A stretch of DNA of 64,000 nt, taken from contig NC_092094.1 in the NCBI RefSeq assembly GCF_045679555.1, positions 11,584,819 to 11,648,818 on the forward strand, given 5' to 3'. The DNA comes from Salvelinus alpinus (lineage: Eukaryota; Chordata; Actinopteri; Salmoniformes; Salmonidae). Below the pieces are notes generated by a model. That model worked only from the letters and a program-made list of their open reading frames with translations, was not told the DNA's origin and searched no databases. Position numbers and translations under genes: made by a program. This document shows positions 54,801 through 64,000 of this stretch, in pieces; positions within the stretch are counted from its first letter, which is position 1; each line of letters opens with the position of its first letter.

Positions 54801-57800
54801 TTAGCTGAATAGTGCTGGGTATTTTACCAAGTCAATACCTTCTCTACTATTTTCTGTCTCTAATATAGGATGACTTCTTCATTGTTTTTTTTCTGTGCAG
54901 GAGGATTACAGAGATTCCTACTACAGGGACTCCAGAGATAATTCTCTGATGGGGTGTCAAGGAGAGATGAGGTAACCCAGTGGTCCCCTTCTGTTACTTG
55001 TTAGGCCTAGGTCTATATGAAGCTTTTTTGTTCATGTGTTTTTATGAACATGTGTGATTGACACCAGTGTCTTGTATTGCTCCTTACGTATGGTGTACTG
55101 ATGCTTTATATGAGCTTGTATAAAACAGGGTTGTGATGTTATGCACACGTGACTGTAAGTCGCTTTGTATAAAAGCGTCTGCTAAATGGTGTTTATTTTT
55201 TATTGTTGTTATTATTCTATGAACCCCCAGGTGGTAGCAGAGTCTTGCCTTTCTCAAGCCCCTTTATGAATGGTTTGAGGTTTTGTGTTGATTTGAGGTT
55301 TCTGAGAGGCATTTTTCAAATGATGTACTGTACCAGTCAAAGGTTTGGACACCTACTCATTCCAGGGTTTTTCTTTTTAATATTTTCTACTTTGTAGAAT
55401 AATAGTGAAGACATCAAAACTATGGAATAACACATATGGAATCATGTAGTAACCAAGAAAGTGTAGAACAAATCAAAATATATTTGAGATTCTTCAAAGT
55501 AGCCTCCCTTTGCCTTGATGACAGCTTTGAACACTTTTGTCATTCTCTCAACCAGCTTCTTGAGGTAGTCACCTGGTGTGACTTTTTGAAAGTAAATTTG
55601 TAGAATTTCTTTACTTCTTAATGTGTTTGAGCCAATCAGTTGTGTTGTGACAAGGTATGGTGGTATACAGACGATAGCCTTATTTGGTAACAGACCAAGT
55701 CCATATTATGGCAAGAACAGCTCAAAAAAGCAAAGCGAAACGACAGTCCATTACTTTAAGACATGAAGGTCAGACAATGTGGGACAGTTCAAGAACTTTG
55801 TGCTGTCGCAAATCCATCAAGCGCTATGACGGAACATGAGGTCCGCCACAGGAAAGGAAGACCCAGAGTTACCTCTGCTGCAGAGGATAAGTTCATTACA
55901 GAGTTACCAGCCTCAGAAATTGCAGCCCAAATAAATGCTTCACAGAGTTCAAGTAACAGACACATCTCAACATCAACTGTTCAGAGGAGACTGCGTGAAT
56001 CAGGCCGAATCAGGCCGAATCATGGTCGAATTGCTGCAAAGAAACCACTACTAAAGGACACCAATAAGAAGAAAAGACTTGCTTGGGCCAAGAGACACGA
56101 GCAATGGACATTAGACCGGTGGAAATCTGTCCTTTGGTCTAATGAGTCCAAATTTGAGATTTTTGGTTTCAACCACCGTTTCTTTGTGAGACGCAGAATA
56201 GGTGAACGGATGATCTCCCCATGTGTGGTTCCCATCGTTACGCATGGAGGAGGTGTGGGGGTGCTTTTCTGGTGACACTGTCAGTGATTTATTTAGAATT
56301 CAAGGCACACTTAACCAGCATGGCTACCACAGCATTCTACAGCAATACGCCATCCCATCTGGTTTGCACTTAGTGGGACTATCATTTGTTTTTTCATCAG
56401 GACAAGTACCCAACACACCTCCAGGCTGTGTAAGGGCTATTTGACCAAGGAGTCTGATGGAGTGCTGCATCAGATGACCTGGCCTCCACAATCACTCGAC
56501 CTCAACCCAATTGAGATGGTTTGGGATGAGTTGGACTGCAGTGTGAAGGAAAAGCAGCCAACAAGTGCTCAGCATATGTGGGAACTCCTTCAAGACTGTT
56601 GGAAAAAGCATTCCTCTTTAAGCTGGTAGAGAGAATGCCGAGTGTGCAAAGCTGTCATCAAGGCAAACGGATGGCTACTTTGAAGGATCTAAAATATATT
56701 TTGATTTAACACTTTTTTTTGTGTGTTTACTACATGATTCTATATGTGTTATTTCATAGTTTTGATGTCTTCACTATTATTCTTCAAAGTAGAAAATAGT
56801 AAAAATAAAGAAAAACCCTTGAATGAGTAGTTGTCCAAACTGTTGACTGGTGCTGTATGTCTATTTGTGTAATCGATCACTTTGATTATATAACATATGG
56901 CATTGATCAAAACCTTGAATTCTATACTTTTAATTCTTACGGCTCAGTAGGAATTAGTACCCATCTCAGGAAAAGCTTAGACTGAAATCCCCACTCGAGA
57001 TATATCACACTTGACTTATATCCCACAATCACATTGAAGAGGGACTGAAGTGAATTTGCCAACTTCTCTGAGCTATTGCGAGGAAAAGACCAAGAGGAGG
57101 CTGGTGGCTCTCGTTTCATAACGTATTCCACTTATCGACCACCACACTCCTCCCCTTGAGGGGCTTGGAGCTCCACCCCACACACAGCACAGCTAAAGCC
57201 AGTCTGCTCTGCCCCAGTGCTGCCAAGACATCCGTGTAGCAGTGGCCCAAAACAGTGGCAACAGAAACTTTGTTTTTACCCTCAGTTTCTGGTGTAAAGA
57301 GTACCACCCCCCCCCCCCCCCCCCCACCAAGAAAAACTACACTAACCATGAGCCTTGCTGTCTATATCGTCCAATAATAGAGCAGATACAAGTCAAGTGC
57401 TCCACAAGCGAACAGTTGAGTGTTGGTCAACAGAGCAAGTCACTTGCATCTCCCCCTTGATTGGACGATACAGCAGCTGTTGAGCGGCATTATGTGTTCG
57501 CCAACAGATCACGTGACTTGCATCTGCTCTGTGACTGGACGACACAGACCGCAGTGCTGTGTGGGATGAGTAGTTTGTGTACATACCGGAGTTAGGAGGT
57601 AAACAGTCTACCCTTTTTTTTCTTCATATATCACAGTTGTTGTAAGGCGAGGTGGTTCCAAACGTAATCTTTTGAATGAATGATTAATGGTTCACCCCAG
57701 CTTTGTTAATCTAGTCAATGTTTGGAACCACGATAATAAGCATGTTGTTGAAATACATGCTAAAAATGAATGGCCGTGTCAGTCCCGGAGGGTGCCACGG

Positions 57801-60800
57801 CCTGTCGGTGTTGCAGAAATGCACAAAATAATTGGCAAAACATTGTATTTAGAGATTGTAAATCCAAAAAGTTTTGTTTACAATTCAATTCTCCAAGTTC
57901 GGCCTTTTTGATTCACATTAGAATAATGCCAATAGTCATAACTGCTTCCTTGGCTTGTAGGAGACTTGTAGGCAGTGGAGGCTATAGCAGACTCCTGATG
58001 TGTTGTTGACACGGTCCCGTGTGGCTCAGTTGGTAGAGCATGGCGCTTGCAATGCCAGGGTTGTGGGTTCATTCCCCACGGGGGGACCAGGATGAATATG
58101 TATGAACTTTCCAATTTGTAAGTCGCTCTGGATAAGAGCGTCTGCTAAATGACTTAAATGTAAATGTAAATGTTGACAGGGCAGCAGGCAGGCATCTGGG
58201 TCTGGTTTTCCACTATTGTCTGGTCAGGAGGTTGACGGGAGGCATCACCCCTGCAGTGCAGCCCACAGGAAGCAGCGTCCAGGAAGTCTTTGGAGGGTCT
58301 CGCTCCTGGCCGGAGGTGTCTCATCGACCGGCCATGTGGAGACTGAGGTGGCCAGACAGAAGATGAACAGCAAGGCCACACCGCCACCCCACTACCTCTC
58401 CCTAACACAACTAAAGACAGGGTTCTGGGACTAGGGGGCTGCTTCATGGTCCTCAGTCACAGGATCCCCCACTTACATGCAGAGGCCGTGTGTGTGTGTG
58501 TGTGGTGAACACTGCAGGGGGGCCTTGGCAACTGAGGCAGGCAGGCAGCCGGTGGATTAATCAATCTGCTCCTTTGTGGAGCTCTTGACCTCGTGATGAA
58601 TAACAGATAATGAGGGAAAATGGGGAGCCTTGTTAAGTGCCAGAAGTGCAACTGGTTAGGAGTCAACTACTCTCCCTTTGAACTTTCAAAGTCACCTCAG
58701 CCAAACCTTGCTGCATGCTGCTCTAATGTTTTTTTTGTAAACCTGTCTTTGTAATTAGACCTCAACCCATAATTGCAGTCATGTTATATTTGTGCGTGAG
58801 GCTGATTGCATTCAGCAAGATGATGAAAGAGATGGGAGGGGTCGGCCGCCGTTTGACTAAAGAAGCCAATTAAATTGGTATTGGGTTTATATATTTATAT
58901 ATTAGTTTTCAAAATGAGGTCGTAAATGTTTTTATTTGTTTGTCTGATGATTTGGGTGTAATGCATTGTGGCTTTACTAGCATGACCTTTTGAATAGAGG
59001 GAGGTGAAGTCTCAGATGGCACCCTATTCCCTATATAGTTCAATACTTTGTCATACGTTGTAGGGTGCCATTTTGGAACACAGACCTCTCTCAGATCTTC
59101 TACATCCTAGCTCAGACAGCCAGGGCCTCCTTTTCCCACCCTGGTATTAGGCAGTTTGCTCTTTTGGATCCTGAAAGAGATATTGGAACTCTTATGGCAG
59201 GTGCCACCCAGTTGCTCTGATGTCTATTTGGTTACTCTTGCGTTCGGATCAGCATGTTTTATTCTCCCTGGTCCACAAAGATGTAACGTGTGTTTAGTGA
59301 GCATCTTTCTAAATTGGAAGAACTGCTTTGAAGATGCTGTTATAGATATAGTATAAAAATATATATTTTTAAAATCACTTTAAAGGAATTTTCTTCAAAA
59401 GCCCCCCAGAAATTCTCCAAGTATAGTGTCCACAGAATTACTTTTTCATAGGTTTGTTATGGAAAGAGAGGTGAGGTTAAAGGAATCGCTCACTGCAACG
59501 GTGGTAATTAACTTTATTTGGTAAATGGCAGTCTGAGCCTTGGCTACTTCAAACCGGTCTGGGGGTCGTAAAAGCTGGAGGACATGTTAGGCTTGCACAT
59601 TGTATGGGACGTGGCCCTGTAAGTTCAGGCAGGGGTCATGAAAACCAGGTGCCGTTGGATGGTTAATTTATATATACCTCTAGGGTTGGGCGGATCCAGA
59701 TGTTCATATCGTTTATGTACCCAACCTGGGGTATATGGTTTTACCAGAGGTGAACACAAGGGGTGCTGTTTCCCCAAAATAATCTAAACATTTTTTTTCT
59801 CCAAATAGATCTTTCTTTGGTTTATGCACAAAACTATTTAGGCAACAGGGATCATGATCAAGGAAGGGATTTAATGTCTTTGCTGTAACCAAGAAGCTTG
59901 ATCTTGACATCTTGACACTTGGCTACCATGTTAAGCAAACCAAATACATAGCTGGAGTCCTGAGCTGGATATCATTTATTTGACGTCTTAGATTTCGTAT
60001 AGTTATACCTCAGCAGTGTGACTGCTTTATACCTGAATGCGTTCACTGAGGAGATGAGTGGCGTTCTTCAGGCTTGGCCTCGTATCCCCTCGCCCTCAGC
60101 CTGTATCTGCATCAGCACCCTCTCCCAGGCTTGGCCTCGTATCCCCTCGCCCTCAGCCTGTATCTGCATCTGCACCCTCTCCCAGGCTTAGCATGGTGAG
60201 AACCATCAGGGTGCCATAGTATGCAAATCAAATTGTATTTGTCACATGCGCAAATACAACAGGTGTAGACCTTACCGTGAAATGCTTACTCTCAAGCCCT
60301 TAACCAACAATGCAGTTCAAGAAATATAGTTAAGAAAATATATATACTTTTTTTGTTTTTTTTGTTACGCAAAATAACAATAACGAGGATTTATACAGGG
60401 AGTACCGGTACCGAGTCAATGTGCGGGGGTACAGGTTAGTCAAGGTCATTTTTAAAGTGACTATGCATAAACAATAAACAGCGAGTTGCAGCAGTGTAAA
60501 AACAAAGGGGGGATTCAATGTAAATAGTCCAGGTGACATTATTTAAGACTGAGACTCTCTCCAATACAACCCAACACTGCAGAGTTATGTGCATCCTTTC
60601 AAGCACACCCTTCTCATTAACCTGTGGTGAGTTATTCACAATTTTTTATGAACAAGTAAGGTTTTATATGTAAGTGGGTTAAATAAAGAGCAAAATTATT
60701 AATTTATTATATTATTATTTGTGCCCTGGTCCTGTAAGAGCTTTTTGTCACTTCCCACGAGCCGGGTTGTGACGACAACTCACACTCGTTCTTGTGTTTT

Positions 60801-62035
60801 AATAAATGTATCATATAGTGTGTGTGACAGGCTTACAATGATGGCAAAAAACAACATTTGAGAGTGTGCTGACCCTGGTGCTAGAGGGGGTACGCAGTTG
60901 GAGATTGAATGTTTGAAGGGGCACGGGAATATAAAAAGTTTGGGAACTACTGATCTAGTTGGTTTTAAAGATAGGACCGTATTTTCTTCAGATATAGTGC
61001 ATGGTGAAGTATTTACTTTGATCATATTTGATTGAGGTATTTTCTTCTGTCATTTTTAGGATAAGCAGCAGAGCGGGCTCCCACCTCAGCAGCAGAGTTA
61101 AAGGAATAGCTCCTCTCTCGAGGACCGTGTCTTCGGCAGCTAACCCCGATAGAGTGGACCCCAATCTGATGCAGACCCTCATGTACTTGGACCGAGGGTA
61201 GGCCTATCCCTTCTAGTGCACTTAGTTAATGGACCAAGTGCTAAAACCACTCGTTAGACCCCTGCAACTTCAGGTGTTGTTGGCTTTCAGTTTTACTGTT
61301 TTTCAAGATACAAACCACAATTTATTTTGTCCAGCAACTTTAGTGTTTAGTTCTTTCACTCTACAGTTAGAGACTTTTAGAATCAAAGTGCTCATCATGG
61401 GTAGAGACATTAGTTCTATAGTTGAATGGACCTCAATGGATGGGCCCTTGAATCCCCTTATATCTCTCTCTCTCTCATTGTCTTGTCAGAGAGGACCCTG
61501 AGGGTCTTAGGCGAAGGGGCCTGGACCCCTACGCTGTAGGCCCAGCCGGGAACACTTACAAAACGGTACGGGATCGCTCTCCCATCAGGATGGATATCCC
61601 ACCAGGCCCTGTTATCCTGCGCTCTGGGTCCAACACCAGCAAAAGGAGCTACTCCCCAGACAGGGACCAGAAGAGCTTCTCCTACCAGCAGAGCCAGCAG
61701 AAGAGTACGTCTGCATCCCAAATCGTTCCTTCTTATTCCCTATAAAGTGCACTTAATTTGACCAGGGCGCATAGGGGACGGGAGTTTCCTTTGGTTTAAA
61801 TACAGAGACCACAGCGCTTTAGTTCAGCTGTCAATGATGAACAATATCAGTTTTAAATCTATCACTTCAGTCTGGCTCTGTACCAGTGTCCATACTAGCA
61901 TACCACTTGACATGAAGCAATGCATTGGACATTCATCCTTTGTGGTACGTTTGCTGCCAGTCATTTTGGAGACCTTTTTCTCTCTCGCCCCTCCAGGGTA
62001 TAACGAAGAGCCTCACAGCCAGAACAGAGAACCTG
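48650..62035 (+). CDS. pphln1: Periphilin 1 (PPHLN1), 5' part, runs off the window
   Basis: Periphilin is the nuclear, Ser/Arg-rich third subunit of the HUSH complex (with TASOR and MPP8), which silences integrated and transposed DNA. Exons read: 48650-48838 and 49007-49080 (5' UTR), then coding 53845-53906, 54457-54699, 54901-54971, 61060-61197, 61490-61704 and 61997-62035, all in phase. The start codon is made by splicing: the A at 49080 joins TG at 53845. The visible protein is about 256 residues, begins [17 protein letters not shown], and is rich in Arg, Tyr, Ser and Asp. [20 protein letters not shown] and [20 protein letters not shown] resemble human periphilin N-terminal and middle segments. 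The C-terminal TASOR-binding helices lie beyond the window. Identity rests on these similarities plus the YAF2 neighbour. Confidence 0.85.
49007..49080 (+). other. pphln1: PPHLN1 exon 2 (5' UTR, supplies the A of the start codon)
   Basis: Acceptor atatttgcag, donor gtaagt. Contains a (TCA)7(ACA)3-type tract and ends aacaataa. Its last base is the first base of the ATG. Confidence 0.6.
49050..49080. repeat. CAT/CAA trinucleotide tract
   Basis: Seven cat/tca repeats followed by caa/aca repeats immediately upstream of the PPHLN1 start codon in the spliced message. Confidence 0.85.
49090..49737. other. PPHLN1 intron, nothing recognised
   Basis: No exon or repeat recognised. The minus-strand frames here have no motif. 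Confidence 0.4.
49738..49852 (-). mobile_element. LINE 3' tail, minus strand
   Basis: Reverse complement ends in ggtctactacacctgttgta and ttcggcgcacgtgacaaata, the unexpanded form of the sequence amplified at 26306-27078. Confidence 0.7.
50263..50460 (+). mobile_element. HpaI-family SINE
   Basis: ggcagggtagcctagtggtt head, gctgacaaggtacaaatctg body, and taagaatttgttcttaactg + tttgcctagttaaataaagg tail. Confidence 0.9.
50866..51262 (-). mobile_element. LINE fragment, RT C-terminus and 3' UTR
   Basis: From about 51260 down, the minus strand reads [20 protein letters not shown] followed by [19 protein letters not shown], a LINE reverse-transcriptase C-terminal segment. The 3' UTR follows (ctaacctgtacccccgcaca, gtactggtaccct). 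Stops interrupt the frame. Confidence 0.8.
51345..51650. mobile_element. MITE-like DNA-transposon derivative
   Basis: Ends in cataccta-ataaactggccactgagtgt, related to the acactcagtg-type termini of the 4986 MITE. A second short occurrence of gtgtacctaataaactgta is at 51936. No transposase. Left boundary uncertain. Confidence 0.45.
51645..52975 (-). mobile_element. Tc1-like element, decayed, with duplicated end
   Basis: The terminus gtgaatttggaaagtattca at 51651 recurs as gtgcattcggaaagtattca at 51953, so one end is duplicated or a second copy was inserted. On the minus strand at 52250-52150 the transposase reads [20 protein letters not shown], as in the fragment at 32895. Multiple stops. 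The right end decays after ttttatttaatcaattttag. Confidence 0.75.
53277..53475 (+). mobile_element. Tc1-like 5' end fragment
   Basis: tgtatgtggacacaccttca followed by aattagtggatttggctatt matches the reverse complement of the 13756 end of the element at 12937-13756. Truncated after the start of the transposase region. Confidence 0.75.
53845..53906 (+). CDS. pphln1: PPHLN1 first coding exon
   Basis: 62 bp, acceptor cccttgcag, donor gtaagt. Begins with TG of the split start codon, then [20 protein letters not shown]. Phase 0 donor. The basic N-terminus looks like a nuclear-localisation stretch. Confidence 0.8.
54457..54699 (+). CDS. pphln1: PPHLN1 coding exon
   Basis: 243 bp, acceptor ttttttttag, donor gtgggt, phase 0 at both ends. 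81 residues, including [36 protein letters not shown] and [18 protein letters not shown] repeats rich in Arg/Gly/Tyr/Asp. Confidence 0.85.
54901..54971 (+). CDS. pphln1: PPHLN1 coding exon
   Basis: 71 bp, acceptor tttctgtgcag, donor gtaacc. Encodes [20 protein letters not shown] + GEM, with YRDS repeats. Ends two bases into an Arg codon. Confidence 0.85.
55328..56855 (+). mobile_element. Full-length Tc1-like element with dead transposase
   Basis: Terminal inverted repeats (left ctgtaccagtcaaaggtttg; right end, reverse complemented, cagcaccagtcaacagtttg), flanked by TA (55326-55327 and 56856-56857). 1528 bp, the usual Tc1 size. In a PPHLN1 intron, same strand as the gene. Confidence 0.92.
55708..56690 (+). 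pseudogene. Tc1-like transposase pseudogene
   Basis: Starts [20 protein letters not shown]. Contains the helix-turn-helix tail ([20 protein letters not shown]) and the catalytic core in three frames. The first catalytic site reads [12 protein letters not shown], where the family has Asp at the Asn. The second, QQDND-type site is lost in a frameshift. The third is kept as [14 protein letters not shown]. There is also a 9-bp repeat (ggccgaatca). It cannot make an active enzyme. Confidence 0.88.
56860..58010. other. PPHLN1 intron, poly-C and small dyad repeats
   Basis: Poly-C run at 57303-57325. At 57368-57543, three related copies of a sequence with acttgcatctgctctgtgac, one inverted, lie around a cacgtg. 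No exon seen. Confidence 0.45.
58011..58170 (+). mobile_element. tRNA-derived SINE with target-site duplication
   Basis: gtgtggctcagttggtagag head, gttgtgggttcattccccac box B, gtaagtcgctctggataaga body and aaatgtaaatgtaaa tail. Flanked by tgttgac at 58004-58010 and 58171-58177. Confidence 0.92.
58178..59007. other. PPHLN1 intron, nothing recognised
   Basis: GC-richer stretch at 58200-58460 with open frames on both strands, no motif and no splice context. (GT)n at 58489-58504. Confidence 0.35.
59008..59086. repeat. Palindromic MITE, 'gcaccctattccc' family
   Basis: tctcagatggcaccctattc and gtagggtgccattttggaac arms. Short centre. Confidence 0.7.
59087..60225. other. PPHLN1 intron; 57-bp tandem duplication
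   Basis: Two copies of a 57-bp unit start at 60069 and 60126 (caggcttggcctcgtatccc). Otherwise unassigned. Confidence 0.5.
60226..60548 (-). mobile_element. LINE 3' end, minus strand
   Basis: Reverse complement runs from ctaacctgtacccccgcaca to gtctacacctgttgtatttg. Same family as 49738 and 50866. Confidence 0.75.
61060..61197 (+). CDS. pphln1: PPHLN1 coding exon
   Basis: 138 bp, acceptor tcatttttag, donor gtaggc. Completes Arg, then [20 protein letters not shown] and [18 protein letters not shown]. Ends two bases into Gly. Confidence 0.8.
61490..61704 (+). CDS. pphln1: PPHLN1 coding exon
   Basis: 215 bp, acceptor cttgtcag, donor gtacgt. Encodes [20 protein letters not shown], then [20 protein letters not shown] and [20 protein letters not shown], the segment most like mammalian periphilin. 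A palindromic MITE fragment starts 7 bp after the exon. Confidence 0.87.
61711..61783. repeat. Palindromic MITE half at a PPHLN1 splice donor
   Basis: tgcatcccaaatcgttcctt ... ttattccctataaagtgcac ... gaccagggcgcataggggac: one arm and the centre of the family. Begins at intron position +7. Confidence 0.6.
61997..62035 (+). CDS. pphln1: PPHLN1 small coding exon, last one visible
   Basis: 39 bp, acceptor cgcccctccag, donor gtaagt. Encodes [12 protein letters not shown], corresponding to the YKRQNEGNPERD region of mammalian periphilin. In phase with the preceding exon (AG... to AGG Arg). Confidence 0.75.
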
Positions 62036-62890
62036 GTAAGTCTAGATTACACATTGAACAGTCAAGCCGATTCAATGACCCACAGGGATGCAAACTAGTG
62101 CCGTTTTGTGAAATGAAATGTGCCGTTTTGAATCCAAAATAGGTGACCTACGTGATTCGTGTAGATCTGATGAGAAAAGTTTGGAGGAGGGGGGGGCTTT
62201 GGATCACTACTGGCAGTATGCGAACGTGTAATGCTTGTTTGGACCAGTACTGGCTGTATCCAAGGCTCAGCCAATCATTCACATAACAACAGAATGCAGC
62301 ATGCGACTGAAGAGAGAAGAGAATCAATTTGCTTAGTTACAGCATCAGCGCGCGCTCTAGAAACACAGCGGGAGAGTGGAAAGGCAATTTGCGTGTCCCC
62401 TGAACGATAACGGAGAGGTCGGTGAGAAGAAGCCTAACCACGGAGACGGCGGTGAGAAGGTGATGAAGCATACTTCATGAACTGTAACCGAAAAACAACT
62501 GGCATTTGGAAAGTTTGAGGTGACGGAGAAACGAGTATTGTTAGCATTGTTAAGTATCTTGCCAGCTGGATCAAATTGTCCGTTAGCTAGACAAGAAATG
62601 TTGAGCAACATTATCCAATTTAACTGATCAACTAATTGAGTTTATAGTGTGAAAATTAGCTGGCTAATAAAGTCAGACAGCTAACGTTAGTAACCTAACC
62701 AATTCGCTATAGTATTAACTGGTATATGACTCCTTGCCATTCCTCAAGTTATATCGCGACGCGTTAGTTGCTTACTGGACCCTGGCAAACTGTGTGAATT
62801 GTTAACTAGCTAACGAACTAACTACTATCTGTGAACTGATGTTTTCCATCTGAAGTATGTGGTTAACTTTCAGAATGAGATAATTAGGTG
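62036..62890. other. PPHLN1 intron, nothing recognised
   Basis: Unassigned. Repeated tagctaac/gctagct motifs at 62655-62820. Confidence 0.4.
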
Positions 62891-62893
62891 AAA

Positions 62894-63145
62894 ATGAGGC
62901 ATTGCTTGTTAGTCCAGTGGATTCAGGGATCAAGTGGAGCTGGAGCTGGGCCTGGTTTAAGTTGGATGTCACCAGAAGTGAAAGGCACCACACGTTCCCT
63001 CTTTCGCTTTTTCAGTACAGTGGATAAAAAGGGGTATGTCAGGTGTACTCTCTGCCTGAATGATATCAATTATGCCAACAAAGGGTATCATGCTCTGCTG
63101 GCACATTGCAGACATATGTCCACAGGCAGAACATGTACAATGTAA
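62894..63145 (+). pseudogene. BED/C2H2-like zinc-finger ORF, probably transposon-derived
   Basis: The frame 62888-63145 contains SLFRFFSTVDKKGYVRCTLC followed by LNDINYANKGYHALLAHCRH. The spacing C-x2-C ... H-x(3-5)-H/C with the aromatic lead-in resembles BED-type and related zinc fingers at the N-terminus of hAT-type transposase genes. The frame stops shortly after, so only the finger is present: a fragment, or a first exon of a gene not otherwise seen. No known protein is assigned. Confidence 0.4.
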
Positions 63146-63635
63146 TAATGTGTAGCCCAAAGATATTGCTTTTGTTGTGTTGAACTTGACAGTAACACAT
63201 GTGAGTGGGGGGGGGGGGTTATTTAATCTGAACATTATTTTTGCACACGTGTAGCCTTGTGCACTTCATCATCTACTATAGTGGGCACTATAATAGAGCA
63301 AAAATAGAATGCCTGTTTGTTTCATTCTATTTCTACTTTAAGATGTTTTTTCCCCAAGTGCAATATTTAGATGTGTGTGTGGTCACAAGCGTTCTATTAT
63401 AAAGGCTGTCATGGCTAACTGTAATATTAATGTATTGTTTTTTGCAGTCATTTGCAGTAAAGTCTAGGCAAAAAATAACATTGGATTGCTTTCTTTAAAA
63501 TGTTTTAGCTGCGCGTTTGGTTCACATTAACCACTTTTTATTTTACACACAGGGTGATCATATTCTTTGTTGTTTGATAAGTTAAAACCTTATCAAACAT
63601 GCATGTTTCAGTGCAGCAACAAAAAAGTGTCACCT

Positions 63636-63771
63636 TTTTGGGCCCTCAGCAGTTTGCATCCCTGGATCCAGCATTCAGGTTTTGGGCCCTCAGCAGTTTG
63701 CATCCCTGGATCCAGCATTCAGGTTTTGGGCCCTCAGCAGTTTGCATCCCTGGATCCAGCATTCAGGTTTT
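63636..63771. repeat. 44-bp tandem repeat, three copies
   Basis: Units start at about 63636, 63680 and 63724 with ttttgggccctcagcag and are identical by eye. Short ORFs across them change frame each unit. Confidence 0.95.
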
Positions 63772-64000
63772 GCTACATGTAAGCCTATCCATAAAAGAAC
63801 AATTTGGCACCTTGGTTTGAAGTGATGTAAAAGCTCAAATTGAGCACCTCTCTCTGAGAGGAGCATCTGTTTTCAGTGGAGGTGTGTGTTTAAAGAGAGG
63901 TGCTGGAACATGTTAACCATTTTAATTATACATACACACTTTTCTCGAAGGCTTTTGATTCAAGGTCTGACCTTTTGGCTGGTGTGGGAGTAGCGTGCAC

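Overview
The window is fish DNA, almost certainly from a salmonid. HpaI-type and other tRNA-derived SINEs, several Tc1-like families (one with a Sleeping-Beauty-type right end), LINE 3' ends, short palindromic MITEs and abundant minisatellites are interleaved at the density typical of salmonid genomes. No rRNA, true tRNA gene, CRISPR array or bacterial feature is present.

Three conserved genes could be read, all in the right half and in the order and orientation known from human 12q12: GXYLT1 (minus), YAF2 (minus), PPHLN1 (plus). YAF2 is complete: four coding exons between 48236 and 44695 encode a 182-residue Polycomb accessory protein. PPHLN1 (periphilin, HUSH complex) starts head-to-head with YAF2. 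Two 5' exons and six downstream exons are visible and the gene runs off the right edge. GXYLT1 is represented by only two exons (38440-38118 and 36207-36084). The larger is frameshifted, and its splice-acceptor/exon-start region has been tandemly multiplied, so this copy looks like a pseudogene. After the salmonid genome duplication a functional duplicate may exist elsewhere.

Layout. 1-14 kb: non-genic, with SINEs, an internally deleted Tc1-like element, and a 31-bp minisatellite (about 4.05-7.53 kb) invaded by three elements. 14.4-18.2 kb: a decayed LTR retroelement, minus orientation, inserted into a palindromic MITE; one LTR carries an expanded 46-bp minisatellite. 18.9-21.6 kb: 27-, 41- and 27-bp minisatellites. 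26.3-27.1 kb: a 30-bp minisatellite that grew inside a LINE 3' tail. 30.3-33.6 kb: a THAP-like remnant split by a SINE, then nested repeats. 34.1-34.9 kb: 35-bp minisatellite. 35.0-42.9 kb: GXYLT1 remnant among Tc1, hAT, LINE and SINE insertions. 43-48.2 kb: YAF2, with a 1.4-kb minisatellite just upstream of its last exon. 48.2-64 kb: shared promoter and PPHLN1, whose introns hold Tc1-like elements, LINE tails, SINEs and a BED-like zinc-finger ORF.

YAF2 (PRC1 accessory) and periphilin (HUSH) both act in chromatin silencing and share one roughly 0.4-kb promoter interval. No new multi-gene system was recognised. The strongest signals are minisatellites born from functional sequence: a splice acceptor, a LINE tail and an LTR.
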